Below are positions 24,063-35,863 of a stretch of 64,000 nt of DNA, one piece after another. The notes under the pieces were generated by a model. That model had not been told where the DNA came from. It was given only the letters and a program-made list of their open reading frames with translations, and made no database searches. A program made the translations under genes and the position numbers. The stretch is taken from assembly GCA_025667525.1 (NCBI GenBank), contig CM046875.1:121386340-121450339 (forward strand). Direction: 5' to 3'. The stretch's first letter is position 1, and the number at the start of each line of letters is the position of its first letter. This stretch comes from Glebionis coronaria. Its lineage: Eukaryota > Streptophyta > Magnoliopsida > Asterales > Asteraceae.

Positions 24063-24296
24063 TTTTTTGGACAACTTGATGGGCTCACATGGGCTAATTA
24101 TAAACAATGTAATAAACGGATTAAAGTAAACATATCGGGTATCTGGGTTGTGGTTAGAGGTGTTCTTCCGTTCGGTTTTCAGGTTGTTTGGTTTGTTGTT
24201 TCGGGTTATTCGAGTTACTTTGGTTGTTATGTGATTGCATATGACTAAATGTGTGCAGGGTAAATTGTTCATCGTGTGTTTTCTGAAGTAGATGAT

Positions 24297-24384
24297 GGGT
24301 TTTAGTCAATCAGACATCAAAGGGTATTTAATTCATTAGCATGCATTTGGTACATGGGAATAAAATGAAGGAATGAGTTTCAAT
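24297..24384. repeat. Direct repeat copy 2 flanking the F-box fragment
   Basis: The partner of 23394-23480, differing by a few substitutions. Confidence 0.88.
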
Positions 24385-25240
24385 TGGACAAGTGTAAAAT
24401 TTGAACCTGCTCATCAAGATTTTAGTAACTTGTAGTAATGTTTTGCCATGTTACCAGTGAAGTAAGCTCTTTCATTTTTGAGGTTATGAACATTCGGAAT
24501 ATCAAGTATGTGCTGAATGTTTGGACTTCCGAGCATATCTTTTGCTCCTTACTGTCTAAAAGTGGTGGATTCAAGGGTGTTTGCTGAATAATGGCACCTG
24601 GTGCTTTGCCTGGCCAAGTTGTCCTCTACCATAAACCCAAAAGAAAGATCGCTAACTGGTCCTGTTACCACATTGCTAAATTAAATACCAATTACAAATA
24701 TGCAGTTTCGTCCATGTGTTGTATCATATTCTTTGAATGTTGTACTGTGTTCATTCGCTGTAAAGGACCTTCCTACAAGACTAGATTAGACTTGATTAGT
24801 ATGTCGTATGCTGTTACGTAGCTTATTGCTCGTAACAGCATCGTGGTCCTTAATGTGTAGCTCTATGATGCCATAGTAGATATATATCTTGATTGTGTTT
24901 GGCGATGACCCTTTTTGGAACATGTTCTCGTATAATTAGGACACGTGGAATCTTAAACTTAGCTCAGTTATGTCTTTTGTTAATTCTATTAACAAAATTG
25001 TTTCTGATTTCTTGCTGCATTTCAATGTTGGCAGGGTGCACCTCTCTTAGTGCACCTTCTCCACATTTTATTAACACAAGTTGGGGAATTTCTAGACGTT
25101 GCTATGTAATCTTACATAGCTTCCTAATTTCTTTGATACCAGGCATAAAAAAACCAAACAAGTTTATATGGAATGATATGTAGCCTCATACCAATTCACA
25201 TTCCGATGTGTACCTAGACCCATAGTCATAGTAATTGCGG
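24385..25240. other. Non-coding spacer downstream of HSP70
   Basis: No domain-bearing frame. The HSP70 3' untranslated region probably reaches into 25240-25463; its end is not obvious from sequence. Confidence 0.5.
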
Positions 25241-25463
25241 TATGCAAACCAAACACAACCTTAATAAGATCTCACAGCAAATCATCTTTCAAATCAGGCT
25301 ATACTTGACGTGCGAAAGCACAAATAACAAAATACCAAATACTTCCAATAAAGTAAAGTGCAGGGGCTTTTCGGCCAAACAAAATCTAACCCATATAACA
25401 GGATACTAAAAGCTTAACAGCAGGTCTTTAACACATAAGCAAGGTTTGAAATTTTAAACAAAA

Positions 25464-28426
25464 TTAATCAACCTCCTCAATTTTGGGGCCAGCGCCATTT
25501 GCACCAGCAGGAACATCATCGCCCATTGAGCCAGCAGCAGAATCCCCAGTTCCACCTTGATACATCTTGGCAATGATCGGATTGCAAACACTCTCAAGCT
25601 CTTTCACCTTATCATCAAACTCGTCAGCTTCCGCAAGCTGATTGCTATCCAACCAGGCAATGGCTTCATCAATGGCATCCTCGATCTTTTTCTTATCTTC
25701 CGGGCTTAGCTTCTCACCAATCTTTTCATCCTTGATTGTGTTTCTCATGTTGTATGCGTAGTTCTCCAACGCATTCTTTGACTCGACCTTCTTTTTATGC
25801 TCCTCGTCCTCTGCCTTGTACTTCTCTGCCTCTTGAACCATCTTCTCGATTTCATCTTTTGAGAGCCTTCCCTTGTCGTTGGTGATGGTGATCTTATTCT
25901 TCTGTCCGGTAGTCTTGTCCTCAGCCGAGACGTTAAGAATGCCATTGGCATCAATGTCAAAGCAGACCGTAATTTGTGGGACGCCTCTTGGGGCAGGAGG
26001 AATACCAGAAAGCTCAAATTTACCAAGCAAATTGTTATCTCTGGTTCTTGTTCTCTCGCCTTCATAAACCTGAATCAAGACACCAGGTTGGTTGTCTGAG
26101 TATGTTGAGAATACTTGCTCTTTCTTTGTCGGGATGGTTGTGTTTCTTGGGATGAGAACAGTCATGACACCACCAGCAGTCTCTAGTCCAAGGGACAGAG
26201 GAGTGACATCCAAAAGAAGTAAATCTTGAACCTTTTCATTACCCTCACCACTCAAAATAGCAGCTTGGACTGCAGCACCATAAGCAACTGCCTCATCAGG
26301 ATTAATGCTCTTGCAGAGCTCTTTACCGTTAAAGAAATCCTGAAGTAGTTGTTGTACTTTGGGAATTCTGGTAGATCCACCGACTAGAACAATTTCATGG
26401 ACTGTACTTTTGTCCATCTTAGCATCCCTCAAACATTTCTCGACAGGCTCCATACACTTCCTGAATAGATCCATATTCAGCTCTTCAAATCTAGCACGAG
26501 TAATGGTGGAATAGAAATCAACACCCTCGTACAAAGAATCAATCTCAATAGTTGTTTGAGCTGTAGAAGACAAAGTTCTCTTTGCTCTTTCACAGGCAGT
26601 TCTTAACCTCCTTAGAGCTCTTGGATTTCCGGTAATATCCTTCTTATTCTTTCTTTTAAACTCTTGAACAAAATGGTTCACCATTCTATTATCAAAATCT
26701 TCCCCACCAAGATGAGTATCACCAGCTGTAGACTTAACCTCAAAAATACCCTCTTCAATAGTCAACAAAGACACATCAAAAGTGCCGCCACCAAGATCAA
26801 AGATTAACACGTTCTTCTCACCCACACTGCTTGCCTTTTTGTCAAGACCATAAGTGATTGCAGCAGCAGTCGGCTCATTGATGATACGCATAACATTGAG
26901 GCCCGAGATCACACCGGCATCTTTGGTGGCTTGCCTCTGTGAGTCGTTGAAATAGGCTGGAACAGTGACCACAGCATTCTTCACTGTGGTTCCAAGGAAA
27001 GCTTCGGCAATTTCTTTCATTTTGATAAGAACCATTGAGGAGACTTCCTCAGCAGAAAACTGCTTCTCCTCGCCCTTGTAGTTGACAGATATCATTGGTT
27101 TCTCAGCCGGACCAGAAGTGACCTTAAAAGGCCATAGTTTGATGTCACTTTGTACTGATGCATCACTATATCTCCTACCAATAAGACGTTTGGCATCTGG
27201 TCCAGGATAGAAAAGTACACGTTAGCTTTAATTCACTTCAACCAAACTAATTCTACAAACTACTAACATAAAAAGCGGATACAATATGATAACAGCCATT
27301 AACACTAAGCATAACCTAATATGAATACAATCATCAACAAAGAACACAAATATGGTTTCATAATTTCCTGAATATATATATTCAGTTACATAATAACCTC
27401 TTGAACAATACTAAAAGGATCATAGTAACAATGATACTAGCCAGTGTTTACGATCTAAAAAAATTGCTGTCCCTCAGAAATAACTTTAAAACTTTACTTC
27501 ACTCATTAACCCAAATCAAAACTTTTAAGACAACACAAACTATCATAACATAATAAAATCATAGATATAACATAGCATTATATACTTTTTTCTAAAGGCA
27601 ACTTATTCACATATACCATCTACTATCTCAGGCAAGCTCACATATAACTTAAATCCGCAACCTCCTCTAGTAATAGTTAAACCGGGTAAACAAATTAGGT
27701 TTTATATGTTAATTTGGTTTACTCAAAATCGGGAGAAACCTAGACTGACATGTATGCGGCCTAACTAAAGTAACATACAACTATACCGATAATTTCATTC
27801 CAGCTAGCACGGCTTATCATAAACTAATTACCTATGATTAGCATAAATCTGCATTAAGCATCCAAGATTATAAACATAATCCAAAATTGCAGACTATGCA
27901 CTCTTAAATACCATAAAACTGGGCTGCTAAAGTAATTCATCATATATCATAACAAAATATAAGATTCCAAACATGAATCAAACAACACTTAGCAAAATTT
28001 TATGATCGCGCTTATGATATATAACGTAAGCATAAGCTCAATTCATAACCTTAGCAAAAAATCCCACAGTTATAGCTTGCAAACACATACAATAAAAAAC
28101 TATAAAACTACTAAGCTTACTATAAAACTATAAATAGCTTAGAATTATACAGTAATAATGAATAGTTTAGATTTAGTAAAAACTATAAAAGAATTTGAAA
28201 AAGAAAACATACCAAAAACAGTGTTGGTAGGATTCATGGCAACCTGGTTCTTAGCAGCATCACCAATGAGCCTCTCAGAATCAGTAAATGCCACATAAGA
28301 CGGCGTGGTTCTGTTACCTTGATCATTAGCAATGATCTCAACACGGTCGTTTTGCCAAACACCAACACATGAATATGTTGTACCTAGATCTATACCGATA
28401 GCAGGTCCTTCACCTTTACCAGCCAT
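25464..28426 (-). CDS. HSP70: Cytosolic heat shock protein 70 (HSP70/HSC70)
   Basis: Two exons on the minus strand: 28426-28213 (71 codons plus one base) and 27196-25464, split by a 1016-bp intron with GTATGT donor and CCAG acceptor. The split codon is Asp72, the intron position conserved in plant HSC70 genes. The product is 648 residues, normal for the family. The ATPase domain (about 1-385) shows the three HSP70 signatures: [28 protein letters not shown] (203-216) and [16 protein letters not shown] (from 341). The substrate-binding domain follows ([40 protein letters not shown]), then a helical lid and the end [12 protein letters not shown] marks the cytosolic/nuclear form and binds TPR co-chaperones. 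The protein folds and refolds clients with ATP and J-proteins. No stop or frameshift is seen; a working gene is likely. Confidence 0.98.
27197..28212 (-). other. HSP70 intron
   Basis: 1016 bp, AT-rich, GT-AG. I see no gene, transposon end or repeat array inside it. Confidence 0.9.
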
Positions 28427-28507
28427 TATCTTTTTCGTAATCGACTTTTTGTGTTTTTTTCTTGAGAAGTTAGGGTTTGCGATTTGTGAATGAGAATGCG
28501 TTGAAGG

Positions 28508-28517
28508 TATATAAATA
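28508..28517 (-). promoter_or_regulatory. TATA region of HSP70
   Basis: Minus strand TATTTATATA, about 80-90 bases upstream of the start codon, in an AT-rich context with a pyrimidine-rich leader after it. Confidence 0.65.
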
Positions 28518-28555
28518 AGGTTTTTTTCTTTTCTTTTTGGAAGATGGGTTTTCTA

Positions 28556-28575
28556 GTTCTAGAATGCTCTTGAAG
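28556..28575 (-). promoter_or_regulatory. Heat shock element of HSP70
   Basis: On the plus strand TTC at 28557-28559, GAA at 28562-28564, CTC at 28567-28569 and GAA at 28572-28574 form four 5-bp-phased units (nTTCnnGAAnn), with one mismatch in the third. This is the binding pattern of heat shock factor trimers. It sits about 40 bases upstream of the TATA region. Confidence 0.72.
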
Positions 28576-29582
28576 GTTGGATTTCAAATTTTAAGTGGGA
28601 ACTCGTTTAATTTTGGGATAGAGTTGGTATACTTTTTTCCCTTATGGTTTGATAGGTATAACAGTTTTGGTCTGAACATTTGAAAAATAATGGATCTAGT
28701 CTATTTTGATTAATCTGTAACATTTTTGTTCCTAAACATTAGTTTGACTAATTTTAACTGTTAAGCTTACACAAAATGACTAAAATACTTCGAAATTATT
28801 ATAATCGATAAAATAAATAAACAATTTCTCTTTCTCCCTACCAAAATTTTCACATATTCATATCATCTCTACCAAAACTCATCTTAATCTTTTCATATCA
28901 TCTCATCATCCACCTTTTAATCCATCATATGAATTTCTCTTTTTACCACATAAGCACATTTTCTTCTTATCTCTTATTTATATCTCCCTACCAACCACCT
29001 CCAACAACCGTCACCAACCACCACAGTTGGTTACCATCAAACAACTTCAAATATTCAACTACCATCTACCACTATCGAGCCACCAAATCACCATGACATC
29101 CCAATCAAATGACCATAACATCACTAGATCTGGTAAAAAAACCATGACCACCTCAATACTCCCGCCACCTCCAAACATGATATCATCTTTAACAGCCCCC
29201 ACCCCTGGTCGCACCATCAGTCTATCTCGTCAGATGTTCGACACCATCACTTCCAAGAGATTTGGTAAAGATGTTCTTGATATCATATACTATCATAGAT
29301 GATTTGGGGTTGTAGTTCATTGAAGATTTTGCTAATATTCTTTGTTAGATCTAAAAAAATTAGTTGAAGTTTTGTTTTGTTATAAATTTGTATTGGTTTG
29401 GATTTGTGGATAAATTGATTTGTTAGAGCACATGGTACAGGGCGTTTTCGCCCTGCGTTTTCCCATGGCGCCACACCAAAACGCGAGAGCCACACCCCGT
29501 GTGGCATTTTCGTGTCTCGAGCCGAAGGCACGGCGCGCGTTTTTGCACAAAAACGCGAGACCGTACCCGGTCTTGCGTTTTC

Positions 29583-29694
<112 letters not shown>

Positions 29695-29788
29695 TTTTCA
29701 AAAAAAATTATAACCGTTGCATTCAAATTTTTGACCGTTGGAGGAGCGGGGGGAGGCCCGAATTTTTCAGAAAAACTCTATTTTTTCA

Positions 29789-29796
29789 CTATAAAA
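29789..29796 (+). promoter_or_regulatory. TATA box of the Myb/SANT-like gene
   Basis: CTATAAAA lies about 70 bases upstream of the ATG at 29865, followed by an AT-rich leader. Confidence 0.65.
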
Positions 29797-29864
29797 ACCC
29801 CCCAAATCATCTCATTTTTTATAAAACTAAAAATATAAATTACAAAAACACAAACATAGTAGTA

Positions 29865-31133
29865 ATGGATCCGAACAATGTGAATAATTGGGTCTACGAA
29901 TACTTCAACAACACCAACACCGGGTCTTCGTCTAACCATACAACACCATCTTCCGTTAACTCTTCTTCTCCTACACTTTCACGACCCAACATCCAAATCC
30001 CACCCTTGATGATTAACCCATTTGTTAATTGTTCTCCAAAGCAATTTCAAATGTGGATGCAAACACAAGGTATATGTAATCCCTCACAATCCCAAGTACC
30101 TTCAACCTACCCAACACATTCATCTCAACCACAAACCGAGCTTCGTGACGAAGATGACAATACCGTGAGAGACGAGGAGGAGGAGGAGGACGAACCACTC
30201 AAAAGAAACCGAAAAAAATCTACGGCCAAAAAACAATCTAGTGGGAAAAAACCACGTGACCCAAAAACCGACCGAACATATTGGACTCAAGCAGAGGAAC
30301 GGCTTTTGGCCGAGTGTTTTATCCTAATTTCCGAGGATCCGAGAAACGGAAGCGATCAATCGAATGATACTTTTTGGTACAAGATTATGGCCGAGTATAA
30401 CAAGGTTGCATCGGAAAAGGATTACAAGAAGCGTAACAAAAACATGTTAACGGGTAAGTGGACGCCGATGAACGGACTTGTTGGCAAGTTTAATGCTCTT
30501 TACGATGCTACCACGTTGGCAAGTGGTGAGAATGACGAGCTTTTGTACTCGCGGGTTTGCACAATGTTTAAGGAAACATACAAGACCGAGTTTAGGCATC
30601 GTGAAGCGTGGATTTTTTTGCGAGACAAATACAAGTGGCAAAATTCCGAGTCAACACAAGCTCGTCGAACCCACGGTCGTGTAACCGATGTCGACGAAGA
30701 GCCGGAAATATTTGGGGACGACGCAATCCCGCATCCTACGGGGGCTCCACGAAGAACAAAAAGCCAACGATCTTCGAATAGCTCGTCCGCCACATCCTCT
30801 TCGTCCAAAGCACGGGTTGCCAAAATGATGCAAGAACAAATCTTGATTGACCGAGAGGCGAAAAAAGAATTAATGGATTGTGAGTTAGCCGCAAGACTCG
30901 CGGTTTGTGATATTGCTAAACGGAATAAGGATTTAAAAATCCTTACTTTCGATACTAGGGGAATGTCCCCGGAAGACGCGGAGGCCATTGAAGATTTGAA
31001 GAGGAAGATCCGAGAATTATATTTCGGGAAAAAAATTAAGTTTAATTTATGTCTTTTTTTCGTTTTTTTTTTAATTTATGTTTTTTTCGTATTTTTTTTA
31101 ATTTATGTATTTCTTTTATGTACTTTTTTTTAA
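29865..31133 (+). CDS. Myb/SANT-like (trihelix-type) protein of a PIF/Harbinger-like element
   Basis: An uninterrupted frame of 422 residues. Residues 1-95 are low complexity (Asn, Ser, Pro, Gln). An acidic block follows (RDEEEEEDE, 102-110), then a basic block likely to be a nuclear signal (KRNRKKSTAKKQSSGKKPR, 113-131). Residues 136-215 form a Myb/SANT-like helical domain (RTYWTQAEERLLAECFILIS, then TFWYKIMAEYNK and KWTPMNGLVGKFNALYD). A C-terminal part resembling the NAM-associated domain follows, with a charged helix (319-389). In this superfamily the Myb-like partner binds element DNA and helps the transposase enter the nucleus. The last 32 residues are very hydrophobic (LCLFFVFFLIYVFF) and encoded by a T-rich repeat, which suggests the natural stop was lost. 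Genome annotations often mislabel such proteins as glutathione S-transferase T3-like. Confidence 0.82.
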   Translation: MDPNNVNNWVYEYFNNTNTGSSSNHTTPSSVNSSSPTLSRPNIQIPPLMINPFVNCSPKQFQMWMQTQGICNPSQSQVPSTYPTHSSQPQTELRDEDDNTVRDEEEEEDEPLKRNRKKSTAKKQSSGKKPRDPKTDRTYWTQAEERLLAECFILISEDPRNGSDQSNDTFWYKIMAEYNKVASEKDYKKRNKNMLTGKWTPMNGLVGKFNALYDATTLASGENDELLYSRVCTMFKETYKTEFRHREAWIFLRDKYKWQNSESTQARRTHGRVTDVDEEPEIFGDDAIPHPTGAPRRTKSQRSSNSSSATSSSSKARVAKMMQEQILIDREAKKELMDCELAARLAVCDIAKRNKDLKILTFDTRGMSPEDAEAIEDLKRKIRELYFGKKIKFNLCLFFVFFLIYVFFVFFLIYVFLLCTFF

Positions 31134-31495
31134 TTTTAATGAAATGTTTTAAAATTTTAATTTTTTTTAATAAGTAATGGGTCCCACATAAACCCCACGG
31201 CTCAAGCCAACCAAGGAGCCCCATTTTTGGTGTTGTGGAGGTTTTGGTGTTGTGGAGGTTTTGGTGTTGTGGGATCATTTCCCCACCACACACCATACCC
31301 CTTGAAAAACCTCGTGTTTTCCCACGGCTGATAACTCAACACCATATCATGTGCTCTTAACTAGAAAAAATGTGTTGTTATATTTTTGTGTTCTGGTTCA
31401 AGAATAGTTGCAATTTTGTACTGAGTATCAATGATTTGGAAAATAGTGATTGGCAAGATTTATATTTCTCAGAGAACAATAAATAATAGTAATAT

Positions 31496-31595
31496 TAATA
31501 TTATTATAATAATTTTATTATTATAATAATAATTTTATTATTATAATAATAATTTTATTATTATAATAATAATTTTATTATTATCAGAATAAAGA
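31496..31595. repeat. 20-bp AT-only tandem repeat
   Basis: The unit AATTTTATTATTATAATAAT repeats about four times, inside the Mutator-type element to the right of the nested element. Confidence 0.85.
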
Positions 31596-31917
31596 TTTTA
31601 TTATTATTATCAATGTTCAAATCAAGAGACAAAAACTTACAAGTACACTGAATCCAAATAAATTATGAATCAAAGAAACCATAGCATTATTATTATTATT
31701 TATTTTATATTTTTTATTATCGTTATAATAATTTCGGGGTATTTTAGTTATTTTGTGTAAGTTTAACAGTCAAAGTTAGTCAAACTAACGTTTGGGACCA
31801 AAAGTGTTACGGGTCAACCAAAATAGGACTAGATCCGTTATTTTTCAAATGTTTGGACCAAAATCGTTATACCCGTCAAACCATAAGGATAAAAAATGTA
31901 CTTAACTCTTTGGGATG

Positions 31918-33767
31918 TTTCTCGAATTGTTTTATTTATCTTGTCATTTTTTATTTTTTTCTTTTTTAGTTGTTTCGTACACTTTTTAGAAAATCAGTTG
32001 AATTTATTTAAGTTTAATATAATATTACATTTGCCTTGTTTTTAAAAAATTATATAAAATAACGAGAAGTTAAAAAATAAAAAAGTTACAATATATTGTT
32101 GCAAGCATTTATTGGATCAGGGATCCAAATATTCCAAGACCAACACAGACTTGTTATAGTCTTCGTCCGCAAGCAACCAACGGATTAACCCAACCCTCGA
32201 GAAGGTCAACCCGTTGATCACAATTGCGACTACCACGGACCCTTGCCCGACAAGGGCCCCACACCGGCCATTACGTCCACTTCACTTATAGGCAAAATAC
32301 TAAGAAAACTTAGCATTAGAATCGCCTTTTATTCTCGTACAACACAAATGGTTTGATTTTCTCACTCCTCTCAATACACACATACTTTAACGTGTTAATT
32401 TACTCTCACGTTGAATTCTAATCGTGGAGTCCATCCCACCAATAAGAATACTAGTTTACTTTACTTGTACATAAAATTGTCTCTTTTTGACTTAGTTTAA
32501 TAAAAGATCTAACCCAAAGAGAGCTTGAAGGCTCGACCCATCAAAGGATCTAAACCAATCTCATACCCTGTGACATATTTTGCACTAACAATATCTAAAG
32601 TGAAGTGTATGATTATGCTATTTTTTTAATTTATTCTGTGTAAATTAATATAAATTCATTTTAACTTTTACTGTTTGAATATTTTTATTCGTAAAAGTTA
32701 TATCTTAATTATTAACCGGTAAAATCAATTATAAGAATCAATGTACACACAAAAACTGAACAGATAGTATAACGAGTATTAATATTTAAATAAATTTTTT
32801 TTAAGTTAAACATTGTGACAACGCATAAAATTATTATTTTATAATTTTTAATATTTTTCAATAAAATTATACTACCCGTTAAAACTTAAATAATTATAAT
32901 ACCTCATTATTGTTAAAAAAAATTATGTTTTAAGTTATTGATGTATGAAATAATGAGAAGAAATATCATTTCTCAAAAGTATATCAAATGTTTCAGTATT
33001 TCACGATATTTATAAATTGTGACACTCAAATAAAATCTATACATAAGTTATCGACGAGACCATAAATTCATATTGTTGTTCCCTTTAAACTAGCTTAAAT
33101 TTAACTACAATTTAACTTTAATCCCTATTTGATAATTATAATTAGTTACATTTAAAACTACAATCGGGATTGAATGACAGTGTATTGTATGTGATGTCCT
33201 CTCTAATAACTCAAGTAAACTAAAGTATTACTTAACTAACAATGAAGCTAATCTATTGAGTGAGACTCAGATGCTTATTGTATTTGAGGAGTTGAGAGTG
33301 TTTGTGAATGTTTAACCATTTTTACAAACTTGCTCGACTCCTTTACAACATGTGTTCTTTATAGCTAGGGTTTTGGTTTTAATCATTAGATAGTACACGT
33401 GTGTCCCCAAGTTGATTGGCCAGTACGTTCGTACATTTTTTTCATTTACATATACATAGCTAATTCTATGTAAGGTGACAACATGTGTTATAAAGGCCAG
33501 CGATGACACTGACCTTATCCATATACCTAAACATGCAAAAATAAAACGTTTAGTGGATAAGTATTTGATCTTATCCCTTCAAAGTTATCATGCCTCCTAT
33601 TTAGTCTATATGCAAGATTTTGGTACTTAAATGTTTATATATAGTTTTGTAGTAATTATGGATGCTTGGTGAGTAATGACGTGTTATGGAGATTAATAGA
33701 ATATTATTGCAGAATTATTGTTCATCACCGAATACGTCGTATGCATAAAAGCCATACAGCGTATCTG
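31918..33767. other. Non-coding spacer with a GC-richer island
   Basis: Mostly AT-rich. The island at 32100-32580 (AACCCAACCCTCGAGAAGGT, GGACCCTTGCCCGACAAGGG) looks like decayed LTR leader sequence, but it has no partner or boundary I could identify. No gene recognised. Confidence 0.45.
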
Positions 33768-33772
33768 CGCAA

Positions 33773-34107
33773 TGTTGGGAATAAAAAGTTGAAGACTTAA
33801 CCGCTGACAAAGGTTCTAATAGCCACTGATGTATTATACTCTAGCCATTGTCAGAGTTATGTGTAGCCACTAATGGAAAGACACTGATGAGAAGATTTCT
33901 ATCCATTGATGGAATTGCATGGATCGTGTTCTAGAAGGATATACGAGAATTTGTTATTTACTTTGTTTATATTTAGTATATCTTATATATTTAGTTAATC
34001 GTTTCTTATTGTACAAAGCTCATTAATCTATAAAAGGAGGCCTTAGGTTTAGATATCAACACACATTATTCATAACACTTTCATACATTGTACTCGATAA
34101 GTTTATT
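33773..34107 (+). repeat. Sirevirus-like 5' LTR, 3' truncated
   Basis: It matches 47597-47931 with scattered differences, then stops at GTTTATT. The last 159 bp of the LTR, the primer site and leader are absent before gag. Confidence 0.9.
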
Positions 34108-34164
34108 GAGGAACTTTGATCTTAAAGAACAAAACCCTAATCGCACATTCCCAACCCTAAAACA

Positions 34165-35863
34165 ATGTCTATGACCACTGTCATGCAACTCACCAAACCC
34201 TACTCACCCAACTAGCAACATCAAGCTCCCTATCCTTGACCCTAGCAACTTCAAACTATGGGAGTTCATAATCAAGCAATATCTCTAAGTGGATCACTAC
34301 ATCCTATGGGAAATCATTCAGTTTTGAGATACCTTCGAACCAAAGAAAAAGGAGGCTAAGAAGGCTCTAGCTGATGGTAAGGAGGATGAAGATGAGGCTA
34401 GTGGATCACAAACAGCAAGGGCTGCATTTTCTAAAAAGATTTCTCAAAGAAAGAATGACATAAAGGCTCTCAGCTGTCTTCAATTGGCTCTTGGTCAGAA
34501 GGAATAATACAAGTTCAGGAAGTATGAGACTGCTAAAGAGTTATGGGAAGCTATCAAGAAGAATTTTGGTGGTAATGAAGCCACTCTAAAGAAGAAAAGG
34601 AAGAATTTGATTAAGGAGTTCTCAAATTTCAAAGCTTTCCCTGGTGAGAAGCTTAGTGATCTTAGAAGTCGTTTGCATGATCTCACCAGCAAGCTTACAA
34701 GCAAGTGGTTGGCTGATCAAGGATGATCTCATGGATAGAGATCTTGATGACATCTACAATCACTTGAAAACTATGGAGGCTGATATCTTGAAAAAGAGTG
34801 GAGCTACTTTAGGATCAAAATCTAGAACATGGTCTTTTTTCTAACAATGGGAACACTCCCTCTGACAGTGGGTACTCGCCATCTAACAGTGTGTATGCAT
34901 CCTATGACAGTCAGACAGTTTATCATAGTGGAAAGAATTCAGTATCCACTGTCACTTATGACAATCGTTATACAAGTGACAAGCCTACTGGAATTGATCT
35001 AGACATTGTATGTGCATACATTACTGCTCTACCTCATGGTCCTCAAGTGATGTATGAGGATCTTGAACAAATCAGTGATACGGATCTTGAAGAGATGGGC
35101 ATTAAGTGGAACATGGCACTCAGTAGCATAAGAGCCAATAGGTTTCAAAAGAGATATGGAATAAAGATCACTTTTAGGGGCTCAGAGTCTACTCGATTTG
35201 ACAAATCCAAAGTTGAGTGCTATATCTATCTAAGAATAGGACACGTTGCAAGGGGATGTAAGTCTCCAAAAAGATATGATGGAGGAAGAAACTCTAGGAG
35301 CATTGTCAAAGTTAAGGAAGTTGATTCATATGTTATGGTTGCCATGCAAGGTATTGATAGAGTAGGATTTGATTGGAGCTTCATAGGAGAAGAAGTTGAG
35401 GTGAATCAAGCTTTGATAGCAAAGAAGGAAGCTAAAAAAGGACCCGTTTATTTTGCTCTCATGGCCAAATCTTCTCCATCCTCATCATCAGATGATGAGG
35501 TATATAATGATGCTTTTTGTAGTAAAGGTTGTAAGCAAAACACTAAGGGTCTTCAAACTAATGTTCAAAGTTTAAATGAAAAGATTAAACAAACATAAGT
35601 TGACCTACGGAACAATAAAAGAGGGCTCTCACAATATGATGGTATGTATTCTGAATATAAGCAAATGGAACTTGACCTTAAAGATAAATCAAAACCTTAG
35701 AAAGAGACTTGAGACTTAGTGATGAGTCCAATGCTAATGTAAGAACAAAGTTACATAAGGTCACAAAATCTAAGGAAGACATAGACTTTAAAATTGAAAA
35801 GTTTGAAAAGGTTAGTCAAAACCTAAAACAGTACCTTAGTGAGCAAAGAAACCCTAAAGACAT
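34165..35863 (+). pseudogene. Sirevirus-like gag, N-terminal part
   Basis: Starts around ATG 34165. The gag core is readable across frames: KLPILDPSNFKLWEFIIKQY, ASGSQTARAAFSKKISQRK, KYETAKELWEAIKKNFGGNE and NFKAFPGEKLSDLRSRLHDL. A longer open stretch runs 34891-35598. One knuckle-like region reads KVECYIYLRIGHVARGCKS, with the second Cys replaced by Tyr. A coiled-coil-like segment follows (35709-35860). Stops (for example near 34222 and 34507) and frameshifts break it. It ends at the nested insertion. Confidence 0.82.

Noticed and set aside
25745..26067. Additional frames inside HSP70 exon 2
   Set aside because: Shadow frames of a strongly conserved gene on the same interval.
29027..29302. 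91-codon frame as a captured host gene
   Set aside because: No domain recognised and the composition is that of pyrimidine-rich non-coding DNA; kept only as a note in the Mutator-type element.
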